A DNA stretch of 64,000 nt from Glaciecola petra (GCF_031846345.1 NZ_JAVRHX010000002.1:62001-126000), one strand, 5' to 3'. Counted from the first letter of the stretch, positions 35,501-44,999 are shown. The notes: generated by a model from the letters alone, not told the origin. Program-made: numbers and translations.

Positions 35501-38077
35501 GTATTGGTTAAGCTAGACGAATTGTATCGCGCTAAAAAAGAGTATGAAAAGGCCGAAAAATCTCTGCAACAAAGTCTGCAAACAAAATCGCTTGAGGCGC
35601 TCTCAGAGCTGAAGGAATACTGTGAAATTGAACGTTTGCGGGATCCAATGTTAGATGCCTTGTTAAATCATAACGAAGGTAGCCTGTTAATACAATCAAT
35701 TGCAAAAGCTACGTCACTTACAAATGACTTCAGTAGTATTTTGTATGAGTTATTGAGCGAAGACAGTTTTATAAAGGTTGGTCAAACAATAAAAGAATCT
35801 GACTTTTTTGAGCTGCAAGAATTGATTAGAGATATGCGTGAATCACTTGACGATTTACCCGGATTGTTACCGCTTTTATTATCTACTTTTGATATTGAAA
35901 ACAGAACGGGTTTTGTGCTGCGTCATATCAATGCGAGTGTTGAGCAAATGCAGGCGCTTATAGTTGACGAGACCCTTCAAAAAGCGTTTTTTGCTCGCCC
36001 CGAGTTGAGCAATTTCGATTTACCTACTTTAGCTAATTATGTAATGAGATCTGCGAAGGCAAGAGAAATCGCTTTAGAACAAAATGCAGAAAATATTGTG
36101 AGTCAACGGCACGATTTGTTTAATCAGCATGTACGACATTCAACCTTATCGGTGTCGCAGCTTAATGAAAAAGAACGTAACTTCAAGAAGCTCTATAATA
36201 CCGGCCGCCGTGAAGTTGAACATGAGTTTGGTAAATCGATGCGTTATCGCTCAATTCGTGACATGGCAAGTGATGAAACTGGTGCTGTGGTTAGTGACCT
36301 GAAACCAATTTGGTTAATGAGCCCTTTGTCAGTATCAGATACCCTACCCTTAGAGCCAGATTTATTTGATGTGGTGATATTTGATGAAGCTAGTCAAATT
36401 CCAGTAGAAGATGGTATTCCTGCACTTTGTCGTGCGCCTCAACTTATTGTAGTGGGTGACGAAATGCAATTGCCGCCGACGAGTTTCTTTTCGTCGGGCG
36501 TAGATGACGACGACATGGAAATTGAAGTACAAGAAGACGGTGAAGTGCTGAGTGTGCTTCTCGACGCTGACAGTCTTTTATCTCAAGCGGCCCGACATCT
36601 ACCTGCAACGCTGCTGGCCTGGCATTATCGAAGCCGCTCAGAAGCACTGATCAGTTTTTCTAATGCGGCGTTTTACGATGGACGGTTAGTTACTATTCCA
36701 GATCAAGTCAGCCTAGCTGCTACTAATGCAGAAGCAACCCAAACAAACGAGCAAGAGCGGGTTTCACGTTTACTATGCAAGCCCATTAGTTATCACTATA
36801 TTAAAGAAGGACTGTATCTTAAGCGCTCTAATCAAGCAGAAGCGGATGTAATTGCTAACATGGTGCGGGACTTATTAATTGGTGAAGAAAACCAGAGCAT
36901 TGGGATTGTTGCATTTTCTGAAGCACAACAAAGTTGTATTGAAGATGCACTCGATAAATTAGCAGATGACGATCCTCAATTTGCGGGATTGTTGGAAGAA
37001 GAATATCAGCGTGAAGACGAAGAACAGTTTAATGGTTTATTTGTCAAAAACTTAGAAAATGTTCAAGGAGATGAGCGCGATATTATTATCTTAAGTATTT
37101 GCTATGCACCTGGACCAAACGGCAAAATGTTAATGAATTTTGGGCCCATAAATCAACGTGGTGGTGAAAAGCGTTTGAACGTTATTTTCAGTCGTGCACG
37201 CAAGCACATGGCCGTTGTTTCTAGCATAAAATCGTCTGCAATCACTAATACGCATAATGACGGCGCATTTGCTTTACGCACCTTCCTAGCCTTCGCAGAG
37301 GCGCTAGAGCAAAAAGATTTAGCAGCAAGTCGTGTGGCATTATCGAGTGTCAATCCCAATGTATTAAATGTGTTTTCAGCAAAACCTCCTCAAGACGCAC
37401 TTAGAGCGAGTATTGTTGATGCACTCAGTGCTCGTGGCCATAAGCTTGAAACCTATGTAGGTAGCGCGAGTTTTCGATGCGATATAGCCATTGTTGATGA
37501 AAAAACCGGAGAATATAAATTAGGTATTTTGCTAGATTCAAGGTCTGCAGAAAGTAAACAAAATGATGGAAACGTTCTTGCTAATGCGAGTATTTGTTTT
37601 GAGCGTTACGTGTTTAAACCGAGTATTTTGCGCGCTTTTGGTTGGCGAGTGGTAGATATAATGTCGAGCGCATGGCATCAGTCGCCTGAACAAGTGATAG
37701 CTTATATTGAGCATACAATGCTGCGACAAACTCAAGAGATTAATTCTGAGATAAGTGAGGAGGCCTTATTTGAAACTATTGCTATGCCAGAGTTTGTTAC
37801 CCCGCTGGTAAACAAAGAAGCGGATACCAAATTAGATCAAAACCAAAACAAGCAAACTGACGACATTATTGTATATGAATGTTTCGTATTTAAAGAAGGT
37901 AAATCCGATAAATTTTGGCATATTGCACAGCAGGGTCGCGATTTACTCTTACATTATGGTCGCACCGGTACAAAAGGCCAAAAAGTAACGAAGTCTTACG
38001 ATTCTGACAAAAAGGCAGAGCAACAACGCAAGCGTCTAATTCGTGAAAAAGTGCGTAAAGGCTATGAGCAACAATAG
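32549..38077 (+). CDS. Pseudokinase-DUF4011-SF1 helicase-nuclease-WGR fusion
   Basis: The 1842-residue protein combines several modules. Residues ~1-225 resemble a protein kinase with a broken catalytic loop (HLVAKVHPRNIF, D replaced by H) but a DGF-like triplet. About 240-460 match DUF4011. SF1 helicase motifs follow: Walker A GPPGTGKS 633-640, DEAS at 1279-1282, VQGDERDIIILS near 1505, SRARKH near 1548. About 1615-1725 fit the Vsr-like MTES_1575 nuclease (D1645, D1663), and 1774-1842 a WGR domain (LHYGRTGTKGQK). It probably binds and remodels nucleic acid in the cytoplasm. Similar helicase-nuclease fusions occur in defence islands; defence here is inference. Confidence 0.88.
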   Translation: MSEHKPSLEEALDKFDGALPDNDLVHMFAPLMREIAHLHNQHLVAKVHPRNIFEHQDGSLYLINPDGFSMQTNPRALTKVQAKNDSALKVLGNLSVTSGHEFGAEIEDLDVKRDTDIDKIEKPIYLTGYLSWENKLAHHDELTDIFNLGLIMAAAACNLDLNDNNDLSTFSQNRSNLYRLNPRLHPAIANMIEGMTALNRHDRESDITALALRLENYRDQQGRFNSEQLIENIKEIPSRREAILANLRDRLFDLSKRNRLIHFKASQASVNLTVASVPLVMRLESIRKEQLCTWQKKFSQSILSGKPQSLGTWLRFEDQPYLPTAINRLIQQSRKDKAEYGFSSLRLVVGFLHWYNLKEAPKDKISSPLLWLSVDVKKKKGVRDHYMIDCQDTIAEFNPALRHYLKQLYDINLPESVDLAETSLTQIHTEIAAQIAQTEPDVNLDLVEQPSIRLIHQKAVKRLRAFEKRRGKRSPSVSSLANFSYDAENYLPLGRAIFEKHIVVQALPQRSALGEATQSRPDFMTGSEVGADTYVLDKNDTSQYAWEIDLAEVTLANFNYKKMSLVRDYSALIDNSDSLTSLDRLFSIEAKEQEPSLPPALPISNQWNVVPSDMTQDQAVALARQGESFIIQGPPGTGKSQTITNLIADFAAQNKRVLFVCEKRAALDVVFNRLKQAGLEKLACIIHDIQEDKKPFIHDLKAVYETWFEQHSNLELNQAKRERSIQAFTENFAQIEALDRLLNQSNNNEAVSISSLIRQHMSLPSLDSEYSAVIRELLPSMSHWQTHKPLAQRIAQSVKQQFGYKALAGSIYSKLNETLVTQDNAFRAISERIQKAEKLSDELGDYMFDSIDAISESSKSDDEPEVNISLDKICALTSLCEKAVEFNLHNLLSLFNSHSSEASKLAMGMKELAQLQEVVDLKQQAAAHWKVAFSAEDTNNALVLANEKESSIFRLFSSDWRALKKTVLSQYDFSAHAVKPSISSVLVKLDELYRAKKEYEKAEKSLQQSLQTKSLEALSELKEYCEIERLRDPMLDALLNHNEGSLLIQSIAKATSLTNDFSSILYELLSEDSFIKVGQTIKESDFFELQELIRDMRESLDDLPGLLPLLLSTFDIENRTGFVLRHINASVEQMQALIVDETLQKAFFARPELSNFDLPTLANYVMRSAKAREIALEQNAENIVSQRHDLFNQHVRHSTLSVSQLNEKERNFKKLYNTGRREVEHEFGKSMRYRSIRDMASDETGAVVSDLKPIWLMSPLSVSDTLPLEPDLFDVVIFDEASQIPVEDGIPALCRAPQLIVVGDEMQLPPTSFFSSGVDDDDMEIEVQEDGEVLSVLLDADSLLSQAARHLPATLLAWHYRSRSEALISFSNAAFYDGRLVTIPDQVSLAATNAEATQTNEQERVSRLLCKPISYHYIKEGLYLKRSNQAEADVIANMVRDLLIGEENQSIGIVAFSEAQQSCIEDALDKLADDDPQFAGLLEEEYQREDEEQFNGLFVKNLENVQGDERDIIILSICYAPGPNGKMLMNFGPINQRGGEKRLNVIFSRARKHMAVVSSIKSSAITNTHNDGAFALRTFLAFAEALEQKDLAASRVALSSVNPNVLNVFSAKPPQDALRASIVDALSARGHKLETYVGSASFRCDIAIVDEKTGEYKLGILLDSRSAESKQNDGNVLANASICFERYVFKPSILRAFGWRVVDIMSSAWHQSPEQVIAYIEHTMLRQTQEINSEISEEALFETIAMPEFVTPLVNKEADTKLDQNQNKQTDDIIVYECFVFKEGKSDKFWHIAQQGRDLLLHYGRTGTKGQKVTKSYDSDKKAEQQRKRLIREKVRKGYEQQ

Positions 38078-38092
38078 CGCATGAAAATTGTT

Positions 38093-38728
38093 TTAGTTCG
38101 GGATAATAATGCTATGACTATCGCCATTGTTTCGAGTAATAGTTGCACGTGCAGCTGTTCCAGAATTTTGACCTTCTTCCACGGTCTGGCTACTCCATGG
38201 GCCTGAAGAATATTCATTTTGCTCATTTAAAACGCCAGTATTCATCATATTTAGGGGGTCAGTGTTTATACGTTTAATATCTTTCCACAAATATACGCCT
38301 TTGGCATTAAGGGTCTGATATGTATACTCATGCTCGCCAATTTGTCCTTTGGTAGGGTTCGCTACCTCACCCAAAACTGTGATTAATCGACCCCTTGCGT
38401 ATAAGTTTGGGTCAACATACAAGGGTACGATCGCTTTAAACCTGCCAATACTGATATCACTTGTTTGCGGCTTGCCTGTTTCGCGGCTTGGAAAAAGTAC
38501 GATTTCTATTTCAGATATGTCACCGTTATTACGCACAGTCGCAATTTTACCGGCCCATCTTGCTTGGGTGCCTAGCGTTTCGTTGTCTTTATCAAGTGTT
38601 GCTTCGGCGAAGGTGGTTAAATTAGTAAAGGGGTCGACTTTGATTGCATTGGGAGCACCCGTGCACCCGGTTAATACAACCGCGATAGTAATCAAAAGTG
38701 ACTTAAAAACCTTAGATATAATTTCCAT
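38093..38728 (-). CDS. Slp-family outer-membrane lipoprotein
   Basis: The 211-residue protein has a lipoprotein signal with the lipobox LTGC (Cys22) and a body matching the Slp family: ATLDKDNETLGTQARWAGKIA, IEIVLFPSRETGKP, GRFKAIVPLYVDPNLYARGRLITVLGEV. Slp-type lipoproteins stabilise the outer membrane in starvation or acid stress in enterobacteria. ATG 38728 is chosen so that the signal starts MEIISKVFK; an earlier in-frame start would add 15 polar residues. It is convergent with the helicase gene, with only 15 bases between. Confidence 0.88.
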   Translation of the reverse strand: MEIISKVFKSLLITIAVVLTGCTGAPNAIKVDPFTNLTTFAEATLDKDNETLGTQARWAGKIATVRNNGDISEIEIVLFPSRETGKPQTSDISIGRFKAIVPLYVDPNLYARGRLITVLGEVANPTKGQIGEHEYTYQTLNAKGVYLWKDIKRINTDPLNMMNTGVLNEQNEYSSGPWSSQTVEEGQNSGTAARATITRNNGDSHSIIIPN

Positions 38729-38849
38729 GGGACTACCTTCACTAAGTTGTCTATTTCCATTTTTCCTTCTCAAATACTATAAACCCTCACCATGATTTAA
38801 TCAAAGTAAGGGCTTAAACTGAGCATTAAAATTGTATATTGTTAGTGAG

Positions 38850-39875
38850 CTAACTCGCCAATTGTACTTGGTTGCGGCCACCATCTTTGGCTGCATATAA
38901 AGCCTTGTCGGCTCTTTCGATAATTTCGCTCAGTTCTTCTTTTTGCTTTTTCATTGCAACACCAAACGAGGCAGTAACAGGCGGTATTTTTGCTCCGCTC
39001 TTTTTATTATTGAATGGCACGGCCGCTAATTTCTCTCTTATATTCTCGGCAACTTCTTGGCCTTTTTCTAGACTACATTTTGGACATAACATAGCAAATT
39101 CTTCACCACCAAAGCGCACTGGCGTAATTGATTCTGGGCATTCCGATTTTAAAAGCTTACCAACAAACTTTAAAATTTGGTCACCTAATAAGTGACCATG
39201 TGTATCGTTGAACAACTTGAACTTATCTATATCCATCATGATTAAGGTCAGATCATCCTCTGATTCCTCTTCCATAAACTGTTTGTATATTGCTTCAAAT
39301 ACTCTGCGATTATACAACCCAGTTAAAGGATCCGTATTAGCATCACGTCGACTTGCTTCAAGTTCTTCACGCAACGCATTAATTTCGGATTGTGCGGCCG
39401 ATAACTGCCCTTGAAATTGGTCATTTGCATCACAAATTGCGCTAGCATTTGCATTCAAATTATTGAGTACAGGTGCAACATCGGCGCCTAAGTCATGAGA
39501 CTCTAGTGCGTCAATGTTTTCTTTCAACGCCGCAGAAAAGCCGTTGGTTTGTTTGGCTGTTTGATCAATAGAATCTGACAAGTTATTAACCATAGTCGAA
39601 AACGCTTTTTGAAAAGCTTCTAATTGCTCTTCGTCTTCGTTATCTAGTTGGCTAATATGCTGGATAAATAAATTTTCACCCACTTTAGCAGGGCAGGTGC
39701 CATATCTTTCTATGGCTTGATCGAGTTCTTTATTTAGTTCAGGAAACGCATCCGAGAAATAGCTGTACCAAAGCGTATAGTTTAACGGGTTGGGCACTAT
39801 ACTATGTTTCACCATTGTCGGAATGGCTTGCCGAAGATAGTTTGCAGCTTGATCAGAGTCTTCAGAAAACTTCAT
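38850..39875 (-). CDS. Diguanylate cyclase (GGDEF domain)
   Basis: The 341-residue protein has a C-terminal GGDEF domain (about 175-341) with DPLTGLYNRRVFEAI, MMDIDKFKLFNDTHGHLLGD and the active-site form RFGGEEF. It should therefore make cyclic di-GMP from two GTP. The product-inhibition RxxD motif is not present five residues upstream of GGEEF. The N-terminal ~140 residues are helical with no recognised sensor, followed by a coiled-coil linker. No membrane segment; likely cytoplasmic. Monocistronic. Confidence 0.92.
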   Translation of the reverse strand: MKFSEDSDQAANYLRQAIPTMVKHSIVPNPLNYTLWYSYFSDAFPELNKELDQAIERYGTCPAKVGENLFIQHISQLDNEDEEQLEAFQKAFSTMVNNLSDSIDQTAKQTNGFSAALKENIDALESHDLGADVAPVLNNLNANASAICDANDQFQGQLSAAQSEINALREELEASRRDANTDPLTGLYNRRVFEAIYKQFMEEESEDDLTLIMMDIDKFKLFNDTHGHLLGDQILKFVGKLLKSECPESITPVRFGGEEFAMLCPKCSLEKGQEVAENIREKLAAVPFNNKKSGAKIPPVTASFGVAMKKQKEELSEIIERADKALYAAKDGGRNQVQLAS

Positions 39876-40227
39876 GTAATCTCACTTTTTGTAATTAAAA
39901 GCTAATACTTTTTGTATAAAAATTAGGCTGTTGCAAGTGTCAACATCTTGATTGCAGCGAGCAACTTTAATACCCATTGTTAAAATATCGGCCGATTTTC
40001 CAGATCTTTGATCTTAAATTACTTTTTTGTTTGCAATAAAACACACGGTGTCAGTTCGTATTGGCTGATACTTTCAATACATGAGACATATTAAACCGTG
40101 TTCTTATTGCCTAAAGGTATTGTTATATATACGTAGTTAGTAAAAAAGGTAAGGTTTTTTTATTGACTTTTTGCTTTGGCCAATCTGGCCTATAATTGAC
40201 GAACGCTTCGCAACTTGGTGTGACAAA
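39876..40227. other. Intergenic region with -10-like site
   Basis: This 352-base AT-rich gap lies between the divergent cyclase and exported-protein genes. TATAAT at 40191-40196 follows a TGGCCAATC/TGGCCTATA near-repeat and a TTGACT, but the spacing to TTGACT (22 bases) is too long for a standard promoter. Nothing else is identified. Confidence 0.4.
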
Positions 40228-40740
40228 ATGCAAAAAATAAATATTTATTTGGTGGCGATGTTCATTTCTTTTTTTGTGCAAACGATAATAGCGCAAGAGT
40301 CTAATTCTGAGGACGTTGATAGAATCGTAAAAGACAAGACTGTAAAACCCGCAACTCTGCACCAACAAGTCAAAAATAAAATGGGTAAAGTAGGGCCTAA
40401 TCAATTTGTTGAACTATATCACATTGAAAAAGGGATGATAGACAGCAAAACAATTATGGATTTGCCAATAAGTAGTTTTAAGCGCTTATTTTTGTTCCAT
40501 AAGCAAGGTTTAGTTATGCTTAGTCGGCAAAACACCCAATGTCTTTGGAGATTGGTCGAAAATACAATGCTGAAGCAAGATGTCGACGAGGTTGCGCTTG
40601 CTACTTATATGATTGCAACAGGAACAAATGACCTTAGCCAAATGGTTTTTAACGAAAGTGTTGTAACGAAAGAAAAGAAAAATGAAGTAAATTTGTTAGT
40701 TAATAAGTATTTAAATAGACGATCAGACTGTATTGACTAG
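40228..40740 (+). CDS. Exported protein of unknown function
   Basis: I do not recognise this 170-residue protein. It begins with a typical signal peptide (MQKINIYLVAMFISFFVQTIIAQE) and has a Lys-rich, mostly helical mature part with three cysteine-poor segments and a C-terminal LLVNKYLNRRSDCID. ATG 40228 is chosen because it starts the signal peptide. It lies 84 bases ahead of an RND adaptor gene on the same strand; a functional link is possible but unsupported. Confidence 0.65.
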   Translation: MQKINIYLVAMFISFFVQTIIAQESNSEDVDRIVKDKTVKPATLHQQVKNKMGKVGPNQFVELYHIEKGMIDSKTIMDLPISSFKRLFLFHKQGLVMLSRQNTQCLWRLVENTMLKQDVDEVALATYMIATGTNDLSQMVFNESVVTKEKKNEVNLLVNKYLNRRSDCID

Positions 40741-40824
40741 TGATAGTTTCCTCAATAAAAATTGATCAAATACTCGCCTTTAGTAGTATTACACTGCTCT
40801 TATCCACACAAATTATAGGGTGAT

Positions 40825-41889
40825 GTGTTGTTTAAAGTAGTCTTTTCAATGAGCATGATATTGGTATGCACGTTGCTCCCTTTCAGCGATGCTGTAGCGC
40901 AGTCTCGCGGCGTACAGGAACGACAGGCCACTATTGTGATTACTGAGCCCGTACGTTTTGACGGCTTACAAACCAATATTGACGCTGTTGGCACCGCAGA
41001 AGCGATTAAATCAATTGAGTTATTTCCAGCCGTTTCTGACAAGGTAAGTGCCGTTCTTTTTGTGCCTGGCCAATTTGTAGAAGAAGGTCAAATAATATTA
41101 GAACTCGATTCAAGACGACAAGACGCCGCTTTAAGAAGAGCTAAAATTGAACTGGCCGATGCGGAGAGAAACTTAACCCGCCTCGAAAAAAGCAAAAACA
41201 ATGGCGCGGTTACGCTAAGCGAGCTAGACGACGCACAAACGGTTAAAGAGCTAGCCGAGGTCAATTTGCTAAGTGCCCAAGTTGAGCTTGAAGACCGCAT
41301 AGTTCGCGCTCCTTTTGCAGGTATTTTAGGCTTAACTGACATCGAGGTAGGCGACAGAATATCGACTAATACTTTGATTACTAGCTTGGATGATCGTAGT
41401 GAGCTTTTTGTTAACTTCACCGTGCCAGAATCTTCACTGCGCTCTGTGCGCGGCGACGGCACATTAGACGGCGAAAATGAATTAGTATTGCACCCATGGA
41501 CTGACCGTGAGGCGAGCGTTAAGGCCCGGCTTGCGCAAATAGACAGCCGAATTGATGCGCTAGACAGAACCATAAGAGTGCGGGCAATTTTTACTAACAC
41601 TGACGATACCTACTTACCCGGCATGAGTTTTAGAGTCAACTTGTCTATTCAAGGCCAAGAATATGCAGCTGTGCCTGAGTCTGGACTCGCTTGGGGAGCA
41701 TCTGGCGCTTTTGTATGGGTGGCAGACAAGGGCAAAGCCAAGCGCGTCGCGGTACAAATAAAACAAAGGTTACGCGGTAAGGTATTAGTAGAAGGCGATT
41801 TAAACCGTGGTGAACTACTAATTACAGAGGGCATATCGCGTTTAAGAGAAGGTCAAGCGGTAAGGTCTCAAACATCAGGTGTTAGCTAA
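40825..41889 (+). CDS. RND efflux periplasmic adaptor subunit
   Basis: The 354-residue membrane-fusion protein has a signal sequence cut near DAVAQ, a lipoyl half (SIELFPAVSDKVSAVLFVPGQFVEEGQ), a helical hairpin with KIELADAERNLTRLE, the second lipoyl half ending VRAPFAGILGLTDIEVGDRIS, and beta-barrel and membrane-proximal domains. It links an RND pump to an outer-membrane channel. GTG 40825 with AGGG upstream is the likely start. Its stop overlaps the ATG of the permease (A of TAATG), so the two are coupled. No channel gene is adjacent. Confidence 0.93.
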   Translation: MLFKVVFSMSMILVCTLLPFSDAVAQSRGVQERQATIVITEPVRFDGLQTNIDAVGTAEAIKSIELFPAVSDKVSAVLFVPGQFVEEGQIILELDSRRQDAALRRAKIELADAERNLTRLEKSKNNGAVTLSELDDAQTVKELAEVNLLSAQVELEDRIVRAPFAGILGLTDIEVGDRISTNTLITSLDDRSELFVNFTVPESSLRSVRGDGTLDGENELVLHPWTDREASVKARLAQIDSRIDALDRTIRVRAIFTNTDDTYLPGMSFRVNLSIQGQEYAAVPESGLAWGASGAFVWVADKGKAKRVAVQIKQRLRGKVLVEGDLNRGELLITEGISRLREGQAVRSQTSGVS

Positions 41890-44800
41890 TGAGTTTCCAA
41901 TCATATTCCCAAGGTAAATCTAACCAAAGCAATATTATCGACAACGATTTGCCTTCATTATCAGTGCGGCGACCAGTGCTTATTGTTGTGGTCAATCTAT
42001 TGATTATGATCGCTGGTTTCGCTGCCTTAAGTGGCCTTGAAGTGAGAGAGTTACCCGACGTTGATCGCCCTCGTCTGACCGTTTCTGCAAGTTTCCCTGG
42101 TGGTAGTCCTGAAACTGTAGACACCGAAGTAACTAGCCGCTTAGAAGGCGCGATTGCTCGTGTTAATGGGGTTAAAACCATTCGCGCGCAAAGTGAAGAA
42201 AACTCATCACGAACGGTAGTTGAATTTAGACCAGGTATTAACTTAGAGGATGCCGCTAATGAAACTCGCGAGGCTGTTGCGCGCGTACAACGTGAACTGC
42301 CTCCAGAAGTAGAACGACTCGCTATAATCAAAGCCGACAATGATGCTCAGGCGGTTGTTAATATCGCAATTGCGAGCGACCAAATGAGTTTAGAGGCCCT
42401 TACCGAAGTCGTTGAAATTGATGTTGCCCCGCTGTTTTTGAGTATTCCTGGTGTCGCTGATGTGCGTTTAGACGGTAATCGAGAACGCGTAATGCGGGTA
42501 ACAATAGACCCTTTGCGTTTAACGAGTTTCAACTTATCCGTCACGCAAGTGGCGAATGCGCTAAGGCTCGCTCCATTTGATGTGCCTGCGGGTAGCTTGA
42601 GATCGACCGATCAAACATTAATTGTGCGTGCCGATGCCAACTCGGTTACGGCAGAACAAGTCAAAGACATTATAATCAGTGGTGACACAAAAATAAGAGA
42701 TGTTGCCAACGTATACTTTGGTCCAGCAGATGCTCGCAGTTTAGTGCGCTTAGACGGTACACCTGTGGTTGGCCTAGGGGTGTTAAGACAAGCCAGCTCA
42801 AATACCATAGAAATTTCAGACGAAGTGCTTGTCATGGTCGAAGACCTAAAGCAACGCTTCCCAGACCTTGATATAACCGTCACATCAGACGACGCTCAAT
42901 TTATCCGAGGCTCAGTTGAAGAGGTACTCACGTCTTTAACTTTCACGATTATTTTAGTAGTGGCCACTTTATGGTTGTTTATTGGTTCAGGTAGGGCAAC
43001 GATCGTACCAGCAGCCGCTATTCCGGTTTCATTAGTCGGTGCCTTAGCGGCATTGTGGGCCTTTGGTTTTTCTATCAATATTTTGACCTTACTGGCATTA
43101 GTACTTGCTACAGGCTTAATTGTAGATGATGCCATTGTGGTTTCAGAGAATATCCAACGTAAACGAGCTGCCGGCATGGGTTCGCGAGCTGCAGCTGTTA
43201 TTGGCAGCCGAGAAGTATTCTTTGCGGTTGTTGCGACTACCGCTGTTCTTGCGGCAGTGTTTATTCCTATTGCTTTTTTGCCCTCAACGGCCGGAAAGTT
43301 ATTTAGAGAATTTGGTGGCGTATTAGCCATCGCCGTCATTATTTCGTCTTTTGTAGCGCTGTCATTGGTACCTGCGTTAACGGCAAAGTTGCCTTTAAAA
43401 ACTTCTAAAACGCATTTCCTTGATGGTTTTGCAACGCTTTGTGCTAATTTTTATTCTCGTACCTTGGCATGGTCATTACGCATGGGTTGGTTAGTTTTAG
43501 TTTTATGCATTCTAGCCGCCGGCGGCGCAACTATGCTTTACAATCAAATTGACGAAGAATTATTGCCCAGTGAAGACCGTGGGCAAATCAATGTATTTGC
43601 GCGCGGCCCCGATGGTGTGGGTATTAACTTCATGGAAAGGCAAGCCAATAAGATGGAAGACGTTTTATTACCCCTTGTTGAGTCGGGTGATATCGAGTCT
43701 ATTTACACTATAGTGGGTCGTTGGGATCCAAATATTGTTTATATGCGCGTACCTCTTGCGCCTTGGGATGAACGCACTCAATCACAGCAAGATATTCTAA
43801 GTAAAATTCGTCCTGGTGTGGCACAAATTCCAGGTGCACCGGGGCGTGCTTTTGGTTCTAATAGTTTGAATCTTAGAGGCCAGGGCGGGGGCATGGAGTT
43901 TGCTTTGACGGGCGAAGATTATGCTGAAATATATCAAGCCGCCGTTGATTTTGGTAAAAAAATAGAAGAGTTGCACCCTGAGTTAGGCGCTGTGGATATT
44001 TCATATAAACCGACTCAACCACAATTGCGCATTAATATTGATCGCCGCAGAGCAGAAGAGCTAGGGGTCAGTTTTGCCGATATCTCAAGCACCCTAAGAG
44101 TCGCGATTAACGGTGATGATGTTGCCGATTTGAATGTAGGCGACCAATCTGTTCCTATTATTTTACAAGCTTCCAATAGTCACTTGTCTAATCCTTCTGA
44201 TTTAACCAATTTGTTTGTATCTTCAAGCACCGGCAATTTAGTACCTTTATCTAGTTTGGCCTATATTACCGAAGAGGGAGTTGCTGCAGAATTAGAGCGA
44301 CATGCTCAGCGCCGTGCCATAGAAATTGAACTCGAAATGGACAGCGACATTCCTATGCAACAAGCAGTAGATTCTATAAGAGCCTTGGCGAACGAAAACT
44401 TGGAGCCCGGTATAGGCTTAGTCTTCTTGGGCGAGGCGCGTACTTTCCAAGAAACGTCTAATCAAGTGACCTTGACCTACGTACTCGCCTTTGTGGTTGT
44501 GCTATTAGTGTTAGCGGCCCAGTTCGAATCTGTCAACTCGGCGGTAGTGGTGATGATCACCGTGCCTTTCGGCATTGCTGCGGCTATATTTGCCTTATTT
44601 ATCACGGGTACTAGCATTAATATTTACTCGCAGATAGGGCTTGTTATGCTGATTGGTTTAATCGCAAAAAACAGCATCTTGTTGGTCGAATTTGCTGATC
44701 AAAAGCGTGATGCAGGGATGTCAGTACACGACGCCATTGTAGAAGCAGGTAAGGTTAGATTGCGTCCTATTATGATGACGCTTATATCAACCGTGTTGGG

Positions 44801-44999
44801 AGGCCTACCGCTGATATTGTCCACAGGTGCAGGTGCAGAAGCCCGCAACGCCATTGGCTGGGTAGTGTTTGGTGGTTTGGCCATTGCAGTAGTGTTTACC
44901 TTGTATTTAACACCGGTGATTTACAAAGGTTTAGCTCGCTTTAGCAAGCCAAGAGCCGATGCCGCTAAACAACTCCAAGAAGAACTTGAAAGGGCTTAA
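41889..44999 (+). CDS. RND (AcrB-type) efflux permease
   Basis: The 1036-residue protein has the usual twelve-helix RND plan with two large periplasmic loops. The proton-relay pair is intact as D413-D414 in GLIVDDAIVVSENI, as in AcrB D407-D408, and the second half has GLVMLIGLIAKNSILLVEFA. It exports hydrophobic or toxic compounds with its adaptor at 40825-41889. The style is the MexF/AcrB HAE-1 group. Substrate unknown. Confidence 0.95.
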   Translation: MSFQSYSQGKSNQSNIIDNDLPSLSVRRPVLIVVVNLLIMIAGFAALSGLEVRELPDVDRPRLTVSASFPGGSPETVDTEVTSRLEGAIARVNGVKTIRAQSEENSSRTVVEFRPGINLEDAANETREAVARVQRELPPEVERLAIIKADNDAQAVVNIAIASDQMSLEALTEVVEIDVAPLFLSIPGVADVRLDGNRERVMRVTIDPLRLTSFNLSVTQVANALRLAPFDVPAGSLRSTDQTLIVRADANSVTAEQVKDIIISGDTKIRDVANVYFGPADARSLVRLDGTPVVGLGVLRQASSNTIEISDEVLVMVEDLKQRFPDLDITVTSDDAQFIRGSVEEVLTSLTFTIILVVATLWLFIGSGRATIVPAAAIPVSLVGALAALWAFGFSINILTLLALVLATGLIVDDAIVVSENIQRKRAAGMGSRAAAVIGSREVFFAVVATTAVLAAVFIPIAFLPSTAGKLFREFGGVLAIAVIISSFVALSLVPALTAKLPLKTSKTHFLDGFATLCANFYSRTLAWSLRMGWLVLVLCILAAGGATMLYNQIDEELLPSEDRGQINVFARGPDGVGINFMERQANKMEDVLLPLVESGDIESIYTIVGRWDPNIVYMRVPLAPWDERTQSQQDILSKIRPGVAQIPGAPGRAFGSNSLNLRGQGGGMEFALTGEDYAEIYQAAVDFGKKIEELHPELGAVDISYKPTQPQLRINIDRRRAEELGVSFADISSTLRVAINGDDVADLNVGDQSVPIILQASNSHLSNPSDLTNLFVSSSTGNLVPLSSLAYITEEGVAAELERHAQRRAIEIELEMDSDIPMQQAVDSIRALANENLEPGIGLVFLGEARTFQETSNQVTLTYVLAFVVVLLVLAAQFESVNSAVVVMITVPFGIAAAIFALFITGTSINIYSQIGLVMLIGLIAKNSILLVEFADQKRDAGMSVHDAIVEAGKVRLRPIMMTLISTVLGGLPLILSTGAGAEARNAIGWVVFGGLAIAVVFTLYLTPVIYKGLARFSKPRADAAKQLQEELERA

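Noticed and set aside
41882..42340. 152-codon minus-strand frame at the start of the RND permease
   Set aside because: Ser/Arg-rich composition typical of an antisense frame; no start signal.
42896..43339. 147-codon minus-strand frame inside the RND permease gene
   Set aside because: Ala/Thr-rich low-complexity shadow of a membrane-helix coding region.
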